This document shows, piece after piece, positions 34,271-46,769 of a stretch of 64,000 nt of DNA. Within the stretch, counting starts at the first letter, position 1. Every line of letters begins with the position of its first letter. Source of the stretch: Erythroxylum novogranatense. Lineage: Eukaryota; Streptophyta; Magnoliopsida; Malpighiales; Erythroxylaceae. The notes below the pieces were generated by a model, which was not told where the DNA came from, made no database searches, and worked only from the letters and a program-made list of their open reading frames with translations. The stretch covers positions 34,227,023-34,291,022 of the forward strand of contig CM057228.1 of NCBI GenBank assembly GCA_029891385.1, in the 5' to 3' direction. The position numbers and the translations under genes were made by a program.

Positions 34271-35582
34271 ATGGATAGATCAAAGACGTTAATATTATCT
34301 CGATCCCTCAGGTATTTACATATGGATAGAAATGCTAAAAGACGTCAAAAATATGCTGAAATGGAAAATGATAAAAAACAAGAATTGTTACGATGACGTA
34401 GAGAAAGTTGAGCTGCAAAAAACACACTTTCCACTTCATCGACACTTCACCAAACAATTACTCGTCAACGTAATGATTCTTTCATTAATATCGAACCTTC
34501 CACCAATCAACTTCCGACTTATGAACCCTCTTATCAACAAGTAGGTCACCGATGTATTGATATCCATGCTGATCACATGAATGAAGGTAACTTTTTTTCA
34601 CCATATTTAAATTATTTCCAGCCTAACTAGTCCACATTGTGATAATGTCCTGTTTATACGTTTCAAGGGATAAATCATTGCGCTTTTCTTTCAGCATTAG
34701 CATCTTTGCAGAATTTACCTGTTGAACCTCAACAGCTCCCTTCTGTTCCAGATTGTCAGTATTGTAACGCAAAACGATTTTACCTGGAACCTTCATCGTT
34801 TTGTTGCTCGTCCAGACAAATTTCTATTGTTGCTCCTCAAATGCCTTATGCTTTAAAATCTTTGTTTCTAAATAGTGAAGAAGAATCAGAACATTTCAAA
34901 AAGAATGTTCGTACATACAATAACAATCTAGCTTTCACTTCTTATGGAGCCAGATATGATCGTGACCTCACAAAAAACACAAAGGGAGTTTATACATTCC
35001 GTGTTCAAGGACAAGTTTACCATTTCCTTGACATTTTAGTGCCGACAAGCAATAAGGTATCTGGAATCCAACTTTATTTCTTTGATACTGATGAAGAACT
35101 ACAAAAAAGGATAAGCAGTTCTGATAAACTTCGTGAAAGTACATTGAAGCTCATTATGACAATTCTTCAAGATAACCCTTATGCTAGGTTCTTTCGAAGT
35201 CTTAAAGATATTCCATCGCTTGAAAATCACGAAATTGTTCTCAGATGTTATCACGGTCTTGATCAACCCGTTTACAATCTTCCTACTGCATCACAAATAG
35301 TTGTTATATGGACTGAAACTGATGATGAATAGCATGATAAATCTCCTCATATCCAAGTCTACAATCACTCAAGTCCGAGTTATAGAATTCAATCTTATTA
35401 TGCATGCTATGACCCGCTTCAATATCCACTTTTGTTTTCGCGGGGTGAATCAAAAAGGCATCCTCGCATTAAGCGGTTAATTCCACAAACAAACAGCACC
35501 AATGTTTCTGATCAAACAAGCACTGCTCCTTTATGCACTTTTACTGAACCAGCTGAATTATTTGCTCTTGAAAACATAGGTT
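34271..35582 (+). pseudogene. Helitron Rep-helicase, N-terminal part only
   Basis: Starts MDRSKTLILSR and reads KRRQKYAEMENDKKQELLR before stops. A GT-AG intron is likely at 34587-34694 (GAAG|GTAACT..TTTCAG). The long frame 34706-35332 carries the Helitron-like N-terminal domain: LPSVPDCQYCNAKRF with a CxxC pair, PSSFCCSS, FKKNVRTYNNNLAFTS, VYTFRVQGQVYHF, LQDNPYARFFRSLKDI and LPTASQIVVIW. After TETDDE a TAG at 35330 interrupts, and the frame resumes HDKSPHIQVYNHSSPSYRIQ and CYDPLQYPLLFSRGES to about 35582. The Rep HUH motif and the helicase (normally another ~1000 residues) are absent, so it cannot mobilise itself. Confidence 0.88.
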
Positions 35583-36600
35583 AGTTATCTGTTTATTCCC
35601 TTGTTTCCCAAATATTGTCTAATTAGGCAAATTCGATTTTCATATATGTCATTACATTTTGTTTATCGAATGGGCCGGATCATGTTTGTGAAGAGTTCGA
35701 AGCAGAAGATCCAAGTCCAAGAAGAATACTTTGGTCCTAAAAGGCTTGTAATTATTTAATTTTTCTAGGATGGACAATCAAAAGTGGCTTTATTAGTTCA
35801 TATGATGAATGGAGAAATGAATGCTTATAATATGTGATTGCATGTCATTTAGAAAATTGCCAACCCTAGGCTTTGCCATGCATTCATTATGTATGAGATA
35901 TATAATGAAACAATATAGGATGGATAATAAATTGCATCTAGACAAGATGGTATTTAAAACTTAAAGCCCAAAAGATTGAGTGGGAGAGGATGCTCTGTGA
36001 GAGTCCATGGTCTCCAAATGATGGCCCGTTTGCATGTGGGAAGTGTTACTCCCCATCGGAGGCATGGATCCTAGATCTTGCATGGTTTGGGTCTCCTTAA
36101 GGATAAGTCCACTTAATGATAGCAAATGTGACCTCCCACCGAGGCATGGTTTGTAGGTATCTTTAGTGAATGAATCAAATGGTTAAACACTCAACATTTT
36201 TTATCAATAAACTGCCCACCGTAGCTCTTTTGGTAAAAGTATGGACCAAATTAAGACGCTTCTTAAAAAATTGGGCATGAGATGCTTGGTAGTTTTTGAG
36301 TGGGAGGGTCCTAGTTTTTCTTTTAATGGATAAGATGGCCCACCGTCACTTAGTATGTTATAGATAAGAAAAATAATCGTCGTATAATGTTTAAATTTTT
36401 TAATTTTTGTTAAATCTATCATCATACATACATGCATCATGATTTTATACAAAGTTCCATAAATTGTTGACTAGTATGATCATATTTTAATAATTTATAT
36501 TTTCAGACATAATCAACCACAAAATGAATCCACTCACCCTGCTCTTGGCAAAGGGAATGGAAAGATATGATTTTGGAAAAATGTTGTACTGTCTTGAATG
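35583..36600. other. Unassigned DNA after the Helitron fragment
   Basis: No coding or terminal structure is recognised. Two diverged copies of TG(T/A)TACTCCCCATCGGAGGCAT / TGTGACCTCCCACCGAGGCAT lie at about 36050 and 36128. It may include the missing start of the LTR that follows. Confidence 0.35.
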
Positions 36601-39054
36601 TTAATGTGAAGGCAGTAGCTTTGATTGAATTTTTAACACCCTTATAGGTGAAATTGGTTTTCAAGCCCTTCATGAAACTTGTAGGATTTTCTGTGATCTT
36701 TCCAATGAGACCTCATTTGTGAATCTTTTAGACAATGGAGTAGAGAATTATGATGTTTAGAGTTTCTGTCATTGTGTAGGATGATGGTTATCTGACAGAT
36801 ACTTTGAGGTGATTTTTGACCACTTTAGAGGCAGATCTGGTTCTTAGTCTCTTCATAGAATTTGTATAGTTTTCTTTTATCTTTCCATTGATACCAAGTT
36901 TGTTCAATTTGGAGTTCTGAGTAAGAAGTTATGAATTGGAGAAGTTGGGTTGTCGGAAAAAGAAAAGACCAGAGTTTTCCAGGTCAACCACTGTAGATGA
37001 CTTAGTCGACTAGGAGGTCTTCGACTAGTCGACTGATGCATGTAATTTTTACATGCATTAGTAGTCATGTTTTCCTGACCTGAACTCTCTTCACTCTTTT
37101 GCTTATAACTTTTCCATTCAAAGTCCGATTGATTTAATTTTTGAAGCATTGGATTCCTAAAAAAATTCTCTACCTCTCCATGAAAATTTATGGATTTTGA
37201 GATTAAATTGAAAAGGATTGATTAGATCAAAGTGAGAGGATTGCTTGGAAAAGTCTGAACATACTTCAGTATTTTTGTGATATTTCGATCTGTAGAGATC
37301 CAAATGAGGTGATTCTTGTTCCTAATTAAACCAAAGACATGGGGCTACATGTTATCTGAAGGAATCAAATTTCTATTCAGTACCTAAGATGTTCAATTTC
37401 TGGAGTAAAATTGGGTATAGTGTACAGTCTCGGTTTTAGCAATAATTGGACCTATAGAGGTCCGAATTGAGTGATTTCGGTGTCAATGAGTTTCTAAAAT
37501 TAAGAGGAAATTATTGTGATGGGAATTTTGAAATAGTGCTGGGAATGTCACGAACATGCATTATACACATTTTAAATTGCTACATGTGCATTATTAAATG
37601 TTTCTGATTGGACAATGTGTAATATATGTGTGTTTGACTTGTTATAGAGGCGCATTTGAAATGTCATCCCACCGATGTTGCCGAGACTTTCAGGAATTAG
37701 CTCGAAAGCTATTGGTGAGTGACCTAGACGGTTCCTCAATTATTATTTGCTTATAATTCTGTGGTGAATAATGGTGGGATTGTGTTATGATTATGGATTC
37801 CGGACAGAAGGTCCGATGTATTGGGAGATTATGACATAGAAGTGTTATTTGTGTGATTTAATGTGATTGTGATTTTAATGTGATTAATTGTGAACTATTT
37901 GTTCGAATGTGATAATTTGGAAATGATTGTGATGTGGATATTGCCTTATTGCGACATATGCATTCCATGCATGAATGCATGATCAGTTAATGATAGTTGT
38001 GACCGGAGCAGCCACCGAGAGCTAAAAGCTCAATGTATATGAGCCTCAAGCTCACAGTGATTCAAAGGCTCAGGCTCAACGATTAATGCGCCCATATTGG
38101 GACAGGTTTAGGCGCTCGGTCACAACACCGTAATAAATTGGAAAAGTGTCACATATGCATTTCATATGCATTTGATTTGATCTCCTTGATTGAGTGAAAG
38201 GCAAAATGCCTTATACTTATGTGATAACAATCATGTGGTACTTCTGAATGTGAAATTTTGAAATAACTGTGATATGCTTAAGTGTTGCATGAAACATAAT
38301 GGCCGTTATAACCAGAGTCGCCACCGATCAGAGCTTTAAACTTAACGAGTGAAAATGAGCCTTGAGCTCATAAGTGATTCTGAGCCTCAGGCTCAACGTT
38401 TAATGAGCCTTGTATCCACCAACGGATAAGGGATAGTTATTAATGAGCCCTACAAGGGACAGTTTAGGCACTCGGTCACAACAAAATAATAAATGGAAAG
38501 TGAATCTCATATGCTTGTATCAAATATGAACAATATGAATGTGGAATTCTGTAGATGTGTGTGAGAATGTGCATTATGAAATAATGTTCGACGTATGCAA
38601 ATTGTGTGATGTGACTGGGTGAACCATCGATGATGGTCACTCACTGAGTTCGCAAAACTCACCCAAAATTTGGAATTATTTTTCAGGACCCAGAAGAATA
38701 CTCCGTTAGGCAATGGGCGTATAGCATCTATTTGTGAGTGAGAGTGGTCAGGACTAGTTCACATCTGCATTAGTGTCTAATAGAATTATATTTTTTGAAT
38801 TTTTGTATTAATGATTAGATCAATTTGTAAGTCAACGGACTGAAATAAATTGTATTTATGAAATGGGCCCCTGTGGCCATTGTATTTACCGGTGATTATG
38901 TATGTTAATGATTTTCCGCTAGTGTATGCTTATGTTTAAAAAAAAAATTATACTGAGTTTTGACTGAGTGATGTAGCACGCTACCCTCGTAGGGCACGGG
39001 CTCGGATATCACCATCAATGTCAGGTTCGGGTCATGCGGGAGTGGGGTGTTACA
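36600..39054 (+). mobile_element. 5' LTR (truncated) of the GTTACA-type Ty3/gypsy element
   Basis: Ends GGGGTGTTACA at 39054, followed by the PBS. The first kilobase carries ~190-bp modules close to those of the TGTTGG family (GATTCCTAA, GATC-GTAGAGATCC, ACATGGGGCTACA). Then come CGGAC-AGAAG-GTCCG (37801-37815), two GTTGTGACC modules (37996-38126 and 38305-38482), GAGTTCGCAAAACTCACCC and the acceptor TTTTTCAG|GACCC at 38686. The LTR start TGTAACATCC seen in the partner is not found. Confidence 0.65.
36960..37070. other. Palindrome-rich insert in the GTTACA-type LTR
   Basis: Contains TAGTCGACTA, CGACTAGTCGA and TGCATG..CATGCA words. It occupies the variable position between the GAAGTTATGAATTGG module and CAAAGTCCGATTGATT. 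Confidence 0.6.
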
Positions 39055-42000
39055 TTTAGGTAGTATCAGAGCCCATAAGTACTATCTTATATGGGCATTT
39101 TCTGAAGCATGGGTCATGTACATGCATTTAAGTCATGTCATAGCAAACAGTGGTAACTGATTCCTAGTCTGAGTCGCATGAGTATGAGTCACACGCATGA
39201 GTATGTGTTAAGTGTTTAAGTGTGAGAAAAGTGATGATATGTTAGAATGTGAGCCAATGAAGGTTTATGGACAAATAAAAATGGGGAAAAGAATAATGGA
39301 AAATGATATTCATAATGTACCGTGATAATAAATCTTTGAATGTGATATGAACGTGAATACATTAGCATGGGCTGATTAAGGGAAGAAGTGAGAACAAAAT
39401 GAATAATGAGACCTAAAGTGTATAAACCGAGTTGAAAGAAAATGAAATTTGCTATAGCTTGGAGAGGTCAAATTTGGACATGAGAAGAATATCGGTTAAA
39501 AGAGATAAGAGTATGATTTAGCATAAAAATATGTTTATGTGAGATCAAAAGTTTAGGATGACTAGGTATTTATAATTTTGACTTGTATGTCCGATAAAAT
39601 GGGGATAATCGGAAATGAGAAAAAGTACATGGTTCGATAAGGTAGATATAGATAAAGATTTACTACAGTTGTGTTGAGGTGTGTATTATGGAATATGATA
39701 TCGATATTATACCGTAATGTTCTACCTTCGAATGAGATAGAGAAATGAAGATATTGTCAGGAAGAAGCAGAAATGATGAGATTAAAGTGTACAAGCCCGG
39801 TTAAAAGAAATAACTTTTCTATGATTGTGAAAGGATAGACTTGGATTTGAAATGTGATAAAAGTTATGATTTAGCGTAATGATATGCCTGTGATAATGAG
39901 ATTACATTTCTTGATGATTCTGTGTCTATAATTCTAAATGGATTGAGAGTATACATATGGACGATGAAATAATAGGAACATGACTTTACAAGTGATGATT
40001 CGTGATACATGATGTGTAGTATGGAGAAAGTTAGAAATGCGCCTAGGTTTGAATTGTATATATGCATGCGATTATGGAAAAGATGATAAATCAAAGGAGA
40101 AGAGTGAATGTACTCAAAATGCTAATTCAATGATTATGATAGGATGTCGCATTAGAAGAAGGGGTAAATACTGGAAAACTGGAGTAGAATCGTTGTTAAT
40201 ACGTGTGTTAATATGGGGAAGAAAGTGCAGGGCACGATATTGGCCTACAAGAATAGATTTCTGTGATAATCATATGGTAACCCAAATCATGGGCAGGAAC
40301 AAGGATAGAAATGTGATCAAGAGTCAATTGAAATGTCAATATCATTAGAGAATGTTAGTAAGTGAAGACTTGCCATAAATACATCCCTAGTGATGATGTA
40401 AGGATTTTGGCTGGTATCTACCAGGGTGTTAGAGTAAATGAAATTGTTTAATGTCTCATTGAGCCTTATTATGGATTTATGAACAATATTGAGGAAAGTA
40501 CTACGAAATCATTGAGATAAGGTTAGTAAGTCGGTTAATCCAATTTAAAAATGATCAATGAGGGAACCAGTTTGGAAAGAATAAATAGTGAGTCAAAAGT
40601 GAACATTGGAGCTATATCCATAGCGAAGACTAAAGCATAAGTGTTATAAAAGACTATTGAGGGTGAATACATTTTGTTGATGTAAAATATCCAACTATAT
40701 AAGTGGATTTTAAAGTTTTAAGGTGATTTTCTTGCTAATGTGAGGTGAACTTGGGTCCATATTCTCGTTTGTGTAAATATGTTTGGGAACCATTTATATT
40801 TGCAGACAAATTGAAATGTGTGGAGCAAAAGGTATAAATGAACAAACATTAGAATAAGTCCAGTGGAATCATAGGAAATTGAAAGAACTGCTGAAATCTG
40901 TCGAGAAAAAGAAAGTTCAATGAGAAATTGAGGATAACATGTGATAATACTACTGCACTGAGGAATTAGTTAATTAAGGAATTACGAGAACTAAACATAA
41001 GCACACTGAGTTTGAGGCTATATTTATCGGAGTTAACAATACCCCGATGGTAATATGATACTAATGGTTACAAAGAGCCAAGCAAAAGTATATCAGTTAG
41101 TGACTATGATCATAAAGGTAAAGAGAATATCTTGAATACTTGAGGAACAATATGTAAGCCAAGTCAGTGATGAATGGAAACAAAATAACTATAGTGTTGA
41201 GTATGCCATTCGGATTTGGAGATTTTACAATATATACAATAGAGGTTCCCATTCGAGATCCAGATGGAATTGGTTGCAATAGTATCAGGTGATTTTGTGT
41301 ACCTAGGGATAATTATAGCCTTATGAGCTAAATTTTTATACATGACTTGAAAATTGTTTCAATAGTAATTGGTTTGAAATCTTGGGAACATAATTTGCAA
41401 AGAAACATTTTGGATATACATATGAATAGGCAGATTAGTAGAGATTGAGGTAAGGATTGAATTGGAAAAGATTGAAAAAGATTGTACAAATGAACATGCC
41501 CTAATAAAGCTAGTGTTGCAATCAACTGTATTGAATAGAACATTCAATAGCAGAGTACCACATATGTGGATATTCAGGTTACTAAATCTAGTTCCATAAA
41601 GAGTGTATAATGTCGAGTTAAAAATGGAGCAAAAAGGAACTCTTATTCGTTATTGAAAAGTAACATCAGTTTTGCCAAAGAGGGATTAGGAAAGCCCAAA
41701 TTGAGGATTCGAGGAATTATGATTGAATTAAAAAGTATGTGTACTACCTGATAAAGAGATGTCCTAGTAAGAGTACCTCGAAAGAGAAAATAGCGGCTAA
41801 GAATATCGAATTGAGTGATTACATGTTTAAGTTCCTTATAGTCTTGACTCTCAGAGACAGGTATAAAGCTTATGTATCTAGAGTGCATTAGCATATGAGA
41901 TTAATGTATAGTGCAAAGTGACTACAGGCATGATAATCGTTATCCTAATGATACCGTTAATGAGTGCAAAGAATGTGGAATCTGAATAAAGTGGTTTTGA

Positions 42001-42541
42001 AAGACGAGTAAATTATGGTGGATCACATCGAAGTTGTAAAAATATTGAAAAAGATTTGAAGGTTCAGTGTATTAACACCGATGAGATGTAAAAAAAACTT
42101 GTCCTTGAGTGTATCACCTGTGCCAAGGGTAGCTAGAGGAGATACAAGAGTCATAAGGGAAACTAAGTGTGACATAAAATGGTCCATATAAAACAATGGC
42201 AAAAGTGGGACTATGGAATTATGAGTAATTTTACGATTATCGAAATCATACAGTATTATATGGATATGGTGAGTATTGTTATGATCCAATATATGTTTTG
42301 TTGAGATTGGAAGCGAAAATTCGAAGTAATCTAAAACTCATCAGGGACATAATTGAGGAAGTATGATATCTAACAAAGGATTGAAAGACCTATTGAATTT
42401 ATCAATTGTGATTTTATGGAAGGAAGCATAGAGAAGAAAAATGATATAGGAAACGGAGGAGTGTATGAGATAATAGTACCCCTACCTTATTCAGTATTAT
42501 AAAGTAATTTCGAGGACGAAATTTTTATTAGGGGGGAGAGT
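39055..42541 (+). mobile_element. Internal region of the GTTACA-type element, degenerate
   Basis: Runs from the tRNA-Met-type PBS (TAGTATCAGAGC at 39061-39072, 11 of 12 matching TGGTATCAGAGC) to the end motif AATTTCGAGGACGAAATTTT (42507-42526) and PPT GGGGGGAGAG (42531-42540). At 3.5 kb it is shorter than a full gag-pol. No frame longer than about 100 codons has a recognisable domain; scattered similarity (for example SMPFGFG near 41200, where RT usually has VMPFGL) suggests heavily mutated pol, but I would not annotate a domain. Confidence 0.7.
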
Positions 42542-45026
42542 TGTAACATCCTATCACCGATGGGAGGGGTAAAATAGTAATTTAGGATGAGTTTTGAGTG
42601 TGTAAACGTATCTCGGCATGATCATGCATCAATGGCCTCTATATATACATAAATTGTAATTTTTGTATATGCACATGACTATACATGCATTCATGACATT
42701 TCTCGGTATATGTGTTTATTTGAAAAATGTGACTGTTGTGCTTGAAACTTGAATTGGAGTAGATTTTTGTGTGTTTTACATTTTTGGGGAATTTAGAAAT
42801 TTTTCTGGAAATTTTTTGAGATACCTTTCCGGACCGAAAAAATTGCCAAGTGACGGATTGATTGGATTTTCGGTATTGGAAATGATTGTCCAATGGCACT
42901 AAAAATTAAAGTCATGATTTTAGGAATTTTTAATATGAGCCATTGGAATTTGGAGAGAAATTTGACTAGAAATTGAATTGTGATTGGAAAGAACATAAAT
43001 GAATCTTTAAAAACAAGACAAGTGGCAAGTGACACATGTACCTTGCCTACTATGTCTTAGACTTAGGTTTAATATAAATAACCTAATGGGAGAGTGCTTC
43101 CATGACACTTCAAGTTGGAAAGTGAGAAAGGTGAGTTTTTAAAAGCTTTCTTTCTTCTCATCCATGGGTGCTCTTCCCTTCTCCTTCTTTGTTGGTTCTT
43201 CATCCTCCATGCAAAAGGCTCTTCCTTGTTACTTGCTTGCTCCTCCTTATTCACACATAAGTGAAAACCTAAGCCTTTCTGTCTTTGGATGATGATGGTT
43301 GCCGTGGGTATGAAAAGTGGAGTGGGAAAGTTGGTGAGTTGATGAAGCTTCGAAGATTGGAGCTTAAATAGGTAAGTCTTGTATTTTATGGTAGTTAGAA
43401 GCATTAATTATGATGACTTGTACATTAATTACTTAAAATTGTGGTTAGTGTAAATGAGTAGGTTATTTTTTTGGTGAATTTATGGTTGATTGAGGATGAA
43501 TGTGTTAACCTGTGTAGTGTGTGAATTAGTGTGTGACTTAAGTGTTAGAGTGGTTTTCATGATGTTAGATGATTGGTAATTAAAGTAAGAACATTTTGTA
43601 TGTGTGCTGCCATTTTATGGTTAAGTGTTTAAGTGAAGATCTAGATGAAATTGTGGCTGAATTAGTGACTAAATTGGATGTTTATTGATGTAGAAATGGT
43701 GTTGGAATGAAAGGAGTAGAGCTAGTGTAAAATCTGGAAAATTTACTTTGAGTATGTTTCAATGTTTGGGTTATAACTTTTGATATGGTGATGCTATTGA
43801 GTTGGGCTTTGGCTTGAATTAAAATTGAGAAGTTTGGCTAGAATTCTTATGAAGGAAGTTCTATCCAATTATGGCTTGAAAGGGGTGGAATTTTGCTTTG
43901 AAAGTAAGATATGTGTGCAGGGTGAACAGTGGTGCTTTTAGCATTGAAAGATTTATGACCAGAAACTTTGTGAATTTTTCTGGGATAAAGTAGATTGATT
44001 TTGTGAATTTGGTCTTCATGAAAGTTGAATATTTTCTTATTAGCTTTCTATCGCCACTCAGTATGATATTCTTCGATGTGTAGGTTGAAAGTTATGGCTT
44101 GATTATTTTCGGATGGTAATTGATGTATTAATGTGTTTTGGTGTGCATAATGTCTCTAAGTATGGATTTTTTGGTTACTGTGTTCTGAAGCTAATTTTGG
44201 ACTGTTATGGTTAAAATTAGCTCAAGTGATCTTATGGAAAGTTGTAGAGGAATGTTGCATGAAACATAATGGTTGTTGTGACCAGAGTCGCCACCGATCA
44301 GAGCTTTAAGCTCAACGAGTGAAAATGAGCCTTGAGCTCATAAGTGATTTAAAGCCTCAGGCTTAACGTTTAATGAGCCCTGTATCCACCAACGGGTAAG
44401 GGACAGTTATTAATGAGTCCTATAAGGGACAGTTTAGGCACTCGGTCTCAGTAAAATAATAAATGGAAAGTGAATCTCATATGCTTGTATCAAATATGAA
44501 CAATATGAATGTGGAATTTTGTAGATGTGTATGTGAATGTGCATTATGAAATAATGTTCGACGTATGCAAATTGTGTGATGTGACTGGGTGAACCATCGA
44601 TGATAGTCACTCACTGAGTTCGCAAATCTCACCCAAAATTTGGAATTTTTTTTCAGGACCCAGAAGAATACCCCGTTAGGCAACGGGCGTATATCATCTG
44701 TTTGTGAGTGAGAGAAGTGGTCGGGATCAGTTCACGTCTGCATTAGTGTCTGATAGAATTGTATTTTTTTGAATTTTTGTATTAATGATTAGATCAATTT
44801 ATAAGTCAACGGACTGAAATAAATTGTATTTATGAAATGACCCCCCGTCGCCACTGTATTTACTAGTGATTATGCATGTTAATGATTTTCCGCTAGTGTA
44901 TGCTTATGTTAAAAAAAAAAAATACTGAGTTTTGACTGAGTGATGTAGCACGCTACCCTCGTAGGGCACGGGCTCGGATATCACCATCGATGTCGGGTTC
45001 GGGTCATGCGGGAGTGGGGTGTTACA
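42542..45026 (+). mobile_element. 3' LTR of the GTTACA-type element
   Basis: Starts TGTAACATCC at 42542 right after the PPT and ends GGGGTGTTACA at 45026. The last ~770 bp (44254-45026) match 38288-39054 closely; upstream of that the two LTRs do not align, so this copy lacks the 37.5-38.29 kb part of its partner while the partner lacks this copy's first 1.7 kb. It carries TATAAATA (43073-43080), a leader with donor ATAG|GTAAGT (43371/43372), one decayed GTTGTGACC module (44275) and acceptor TTTTTTCAG|GACCC (44656). Confidence 0.82.
43073..43080 (+). promoter_or_regulatory. LTR TATA box of the GTTACA-type element
   Basis: Perfect TATAAATA, about 300 bp before the consensus donor at 43371/43372. 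The start site would be expected near 43105. A second TATATATACA near 42640 is closer to the LTR start and is a weaker candidate by position. Confidence 0.55.
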
Positions 45027-45240
45027 TAAGATGTTCAATATCTGGATGGAAGTTGAGCATAGAATATTTGCTTCAATATAAGAATGATTCGAAAAATAGG
45101 GCCAGATGCTTACGATATCAAAGAATGAAGATGAACTGAGGATGACTGATGAGGGTTAATTGGAATAGCCATACATGGTAACAAGCACAAGCACTCATTT
45201 TACGACTGCAAAAGTTGGGCTTCGGAAGTGAGGCCCAACA
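45027..45240 (+). mobile_element. LTR fragment ending GGCCCAACA with a PBS-like sequence
   Basis: Begins TAAGATGTTCAATATCTGGA, matching the LTR module at 37.39 kb, and ends AGTTGGGCTTCGGAAGTGAG then GCCCAACA. GTGATATCAAAGCAAG follows, resembling a tRNA-Met PBS. It is probably the flank into which the GTTACA-type element inserted. Confidence 0.5.
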
Positions 45241-45259
45241 GTTGTGATATCAAAGCAAG

Positions 45260-46769
45260 AGTTAGGTTTCGGAACCTGTACCTAACACTAACTATTTTGG
45301 AGTTTTCGATGCCTTGGAAGGTTCAACACTCGCCTTGTTTTTGCACCTAAGGAGTGAAAAATATGGGATGAGCTATAAAGCTTAGTGGTTAATATTTTTA
45401 TAGCCATCGGTAATTATTCACAAATTCAAGCATACGTACATATATATATCTAGAAATCCAAGCATTCTCAATATATTCTAACAATTCAAGCATTAATCAA
45501 TTTAGCTCAAACTCATAACACACAACATAGATTTTAGCGATTACACATAACACTCAATTATGCACAATAATTGACAATTCAAAGATGTAATGCACAAACA
45601 AATGGCTCGAGTGTTTCGTTTAACGAAACAAAGAAGCTGAAGTTTATACCGTAAACAAAATGAATCCAAATTCTTAGGATCTCGTGGCCTCAAGCAGGCA
45701 GCTGGGAGAAAGCTATAGGTTAACGTGCATGTGACTAACAAAATGGGTTCCTCTCTTGCCCAATCACAAACAAATTTATGCTCAATTCAATCATATGCTC
45801 ATACTTTCATGTTTTTTCTTCTTTTCATTTAATTTAAAATGTTATAATCTCTTTTAAGGTATAACATAATCACAATGCATCAAGCATTTTCAATCAAGTC
45901 GCAAAAATTCAATTTCAAGCAGATCCATTTCAAGAAATCAACCTACACATACATAGGTAAGAATTTGTCCAATCACACAATAACTATAAATAAATTACCT
46001 ACCTAATTTTTGTTGAAAAACCAAGCTCAAGATTGCCTTTCCTCTTGCTCTTGAGTAAAGTTTTCTTGATTCCCTTCAAATAAACCAATTTCTATTTAAC
46101 CCAAATTCAAATGAAAATTTATAAAACTTCAAAAATAAAAAATGCTAAAATTGAACTTAAACCTAATCTACCCATATTCCATCTAGGTTAGAAAACCCAA
46201 GAATTAGTTTAGAAACCCTAAGAATCAATGGTTTCTCTTAAATCATCTTTCAACACAAACCCTTCATTCTCTACGCAAAACTCCTATCTCTCTCTAACTC
46301 CTTCATTCTCAACACAACCCATTTCTCTAATAAAACAACAAGAAAAGATGATTAACTTACCTTAACAAGCTTGATTTCTCTTCTTTCTCCACAATTTTCT
46401 CTCTTTCCTAGCTTCTCCCACGATCTTCTTCTTCTTCTCTTCTTGCTCTACATTTTTTTTTCTTATTTTCTTTCTTCTCATGATTCTCTCTTCTTTCTCA
46501 CTTATTCAAGACACATTTTTTAGGTTGTCTTCCCATTTTACCCTTCACTTACTTAGCCTTTCCAATTTTACCCTCTTTCATTTATTTCCTTTACTAACTC
46601 CTTAACTCTCTTAACACCATACCATACTCTAATTTAATCTTCATCTTTCTATAGAAAATTCAAAATTCTACTCATGCCCAATAAATTAATGGGCTCAAAT
46701 CCAAAAATAAACAATAATTAGTTAAAACAATAATAGATAATTTAGAAAAGAAATTTTCAGGGTCCAACA
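45260..46769 (-). mobile_element. Short LTR of the TGTTGG..CAACA superfamily (copy D)
   Basis: The right end GGGTCCAACA at 46769 is clear. The left end GTTAGGTTTCGGAACCTGTA near 45260 is homologous to the termini of the larger copies but has lost TG. At 1.5 kb it lacks most U3 modules. It keeps a GA-rich exon-like stretch, donor TTAAG|GTAAGT (46361/46360), GTTTA..TAAAC hairpins near 45643 and acceptor CTCCTTAG|GTG (45347/45346). No target duplication is seen. Confidence 0.65.

Noticed and set aside
36000..36200. Possible terminal repeats in the CCATCGGAGGCATGG words
   Set aside because: They are two short direct repeats with no matching element end or target duplication.
39055..42541. Possible RT and integrase domains in the GTTACA-type interior
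   Set aside because: Only isolated words such as SMPFGFG match; too degenerate to place a domain honestly.
42636..42650. TATATATACA as the LTR promoter
   Set aside because: It is only about 95 bp from the LTR start and far from the conserved donor; TATAAATA at 43073 fits the shared layout better, though it is not excluded.
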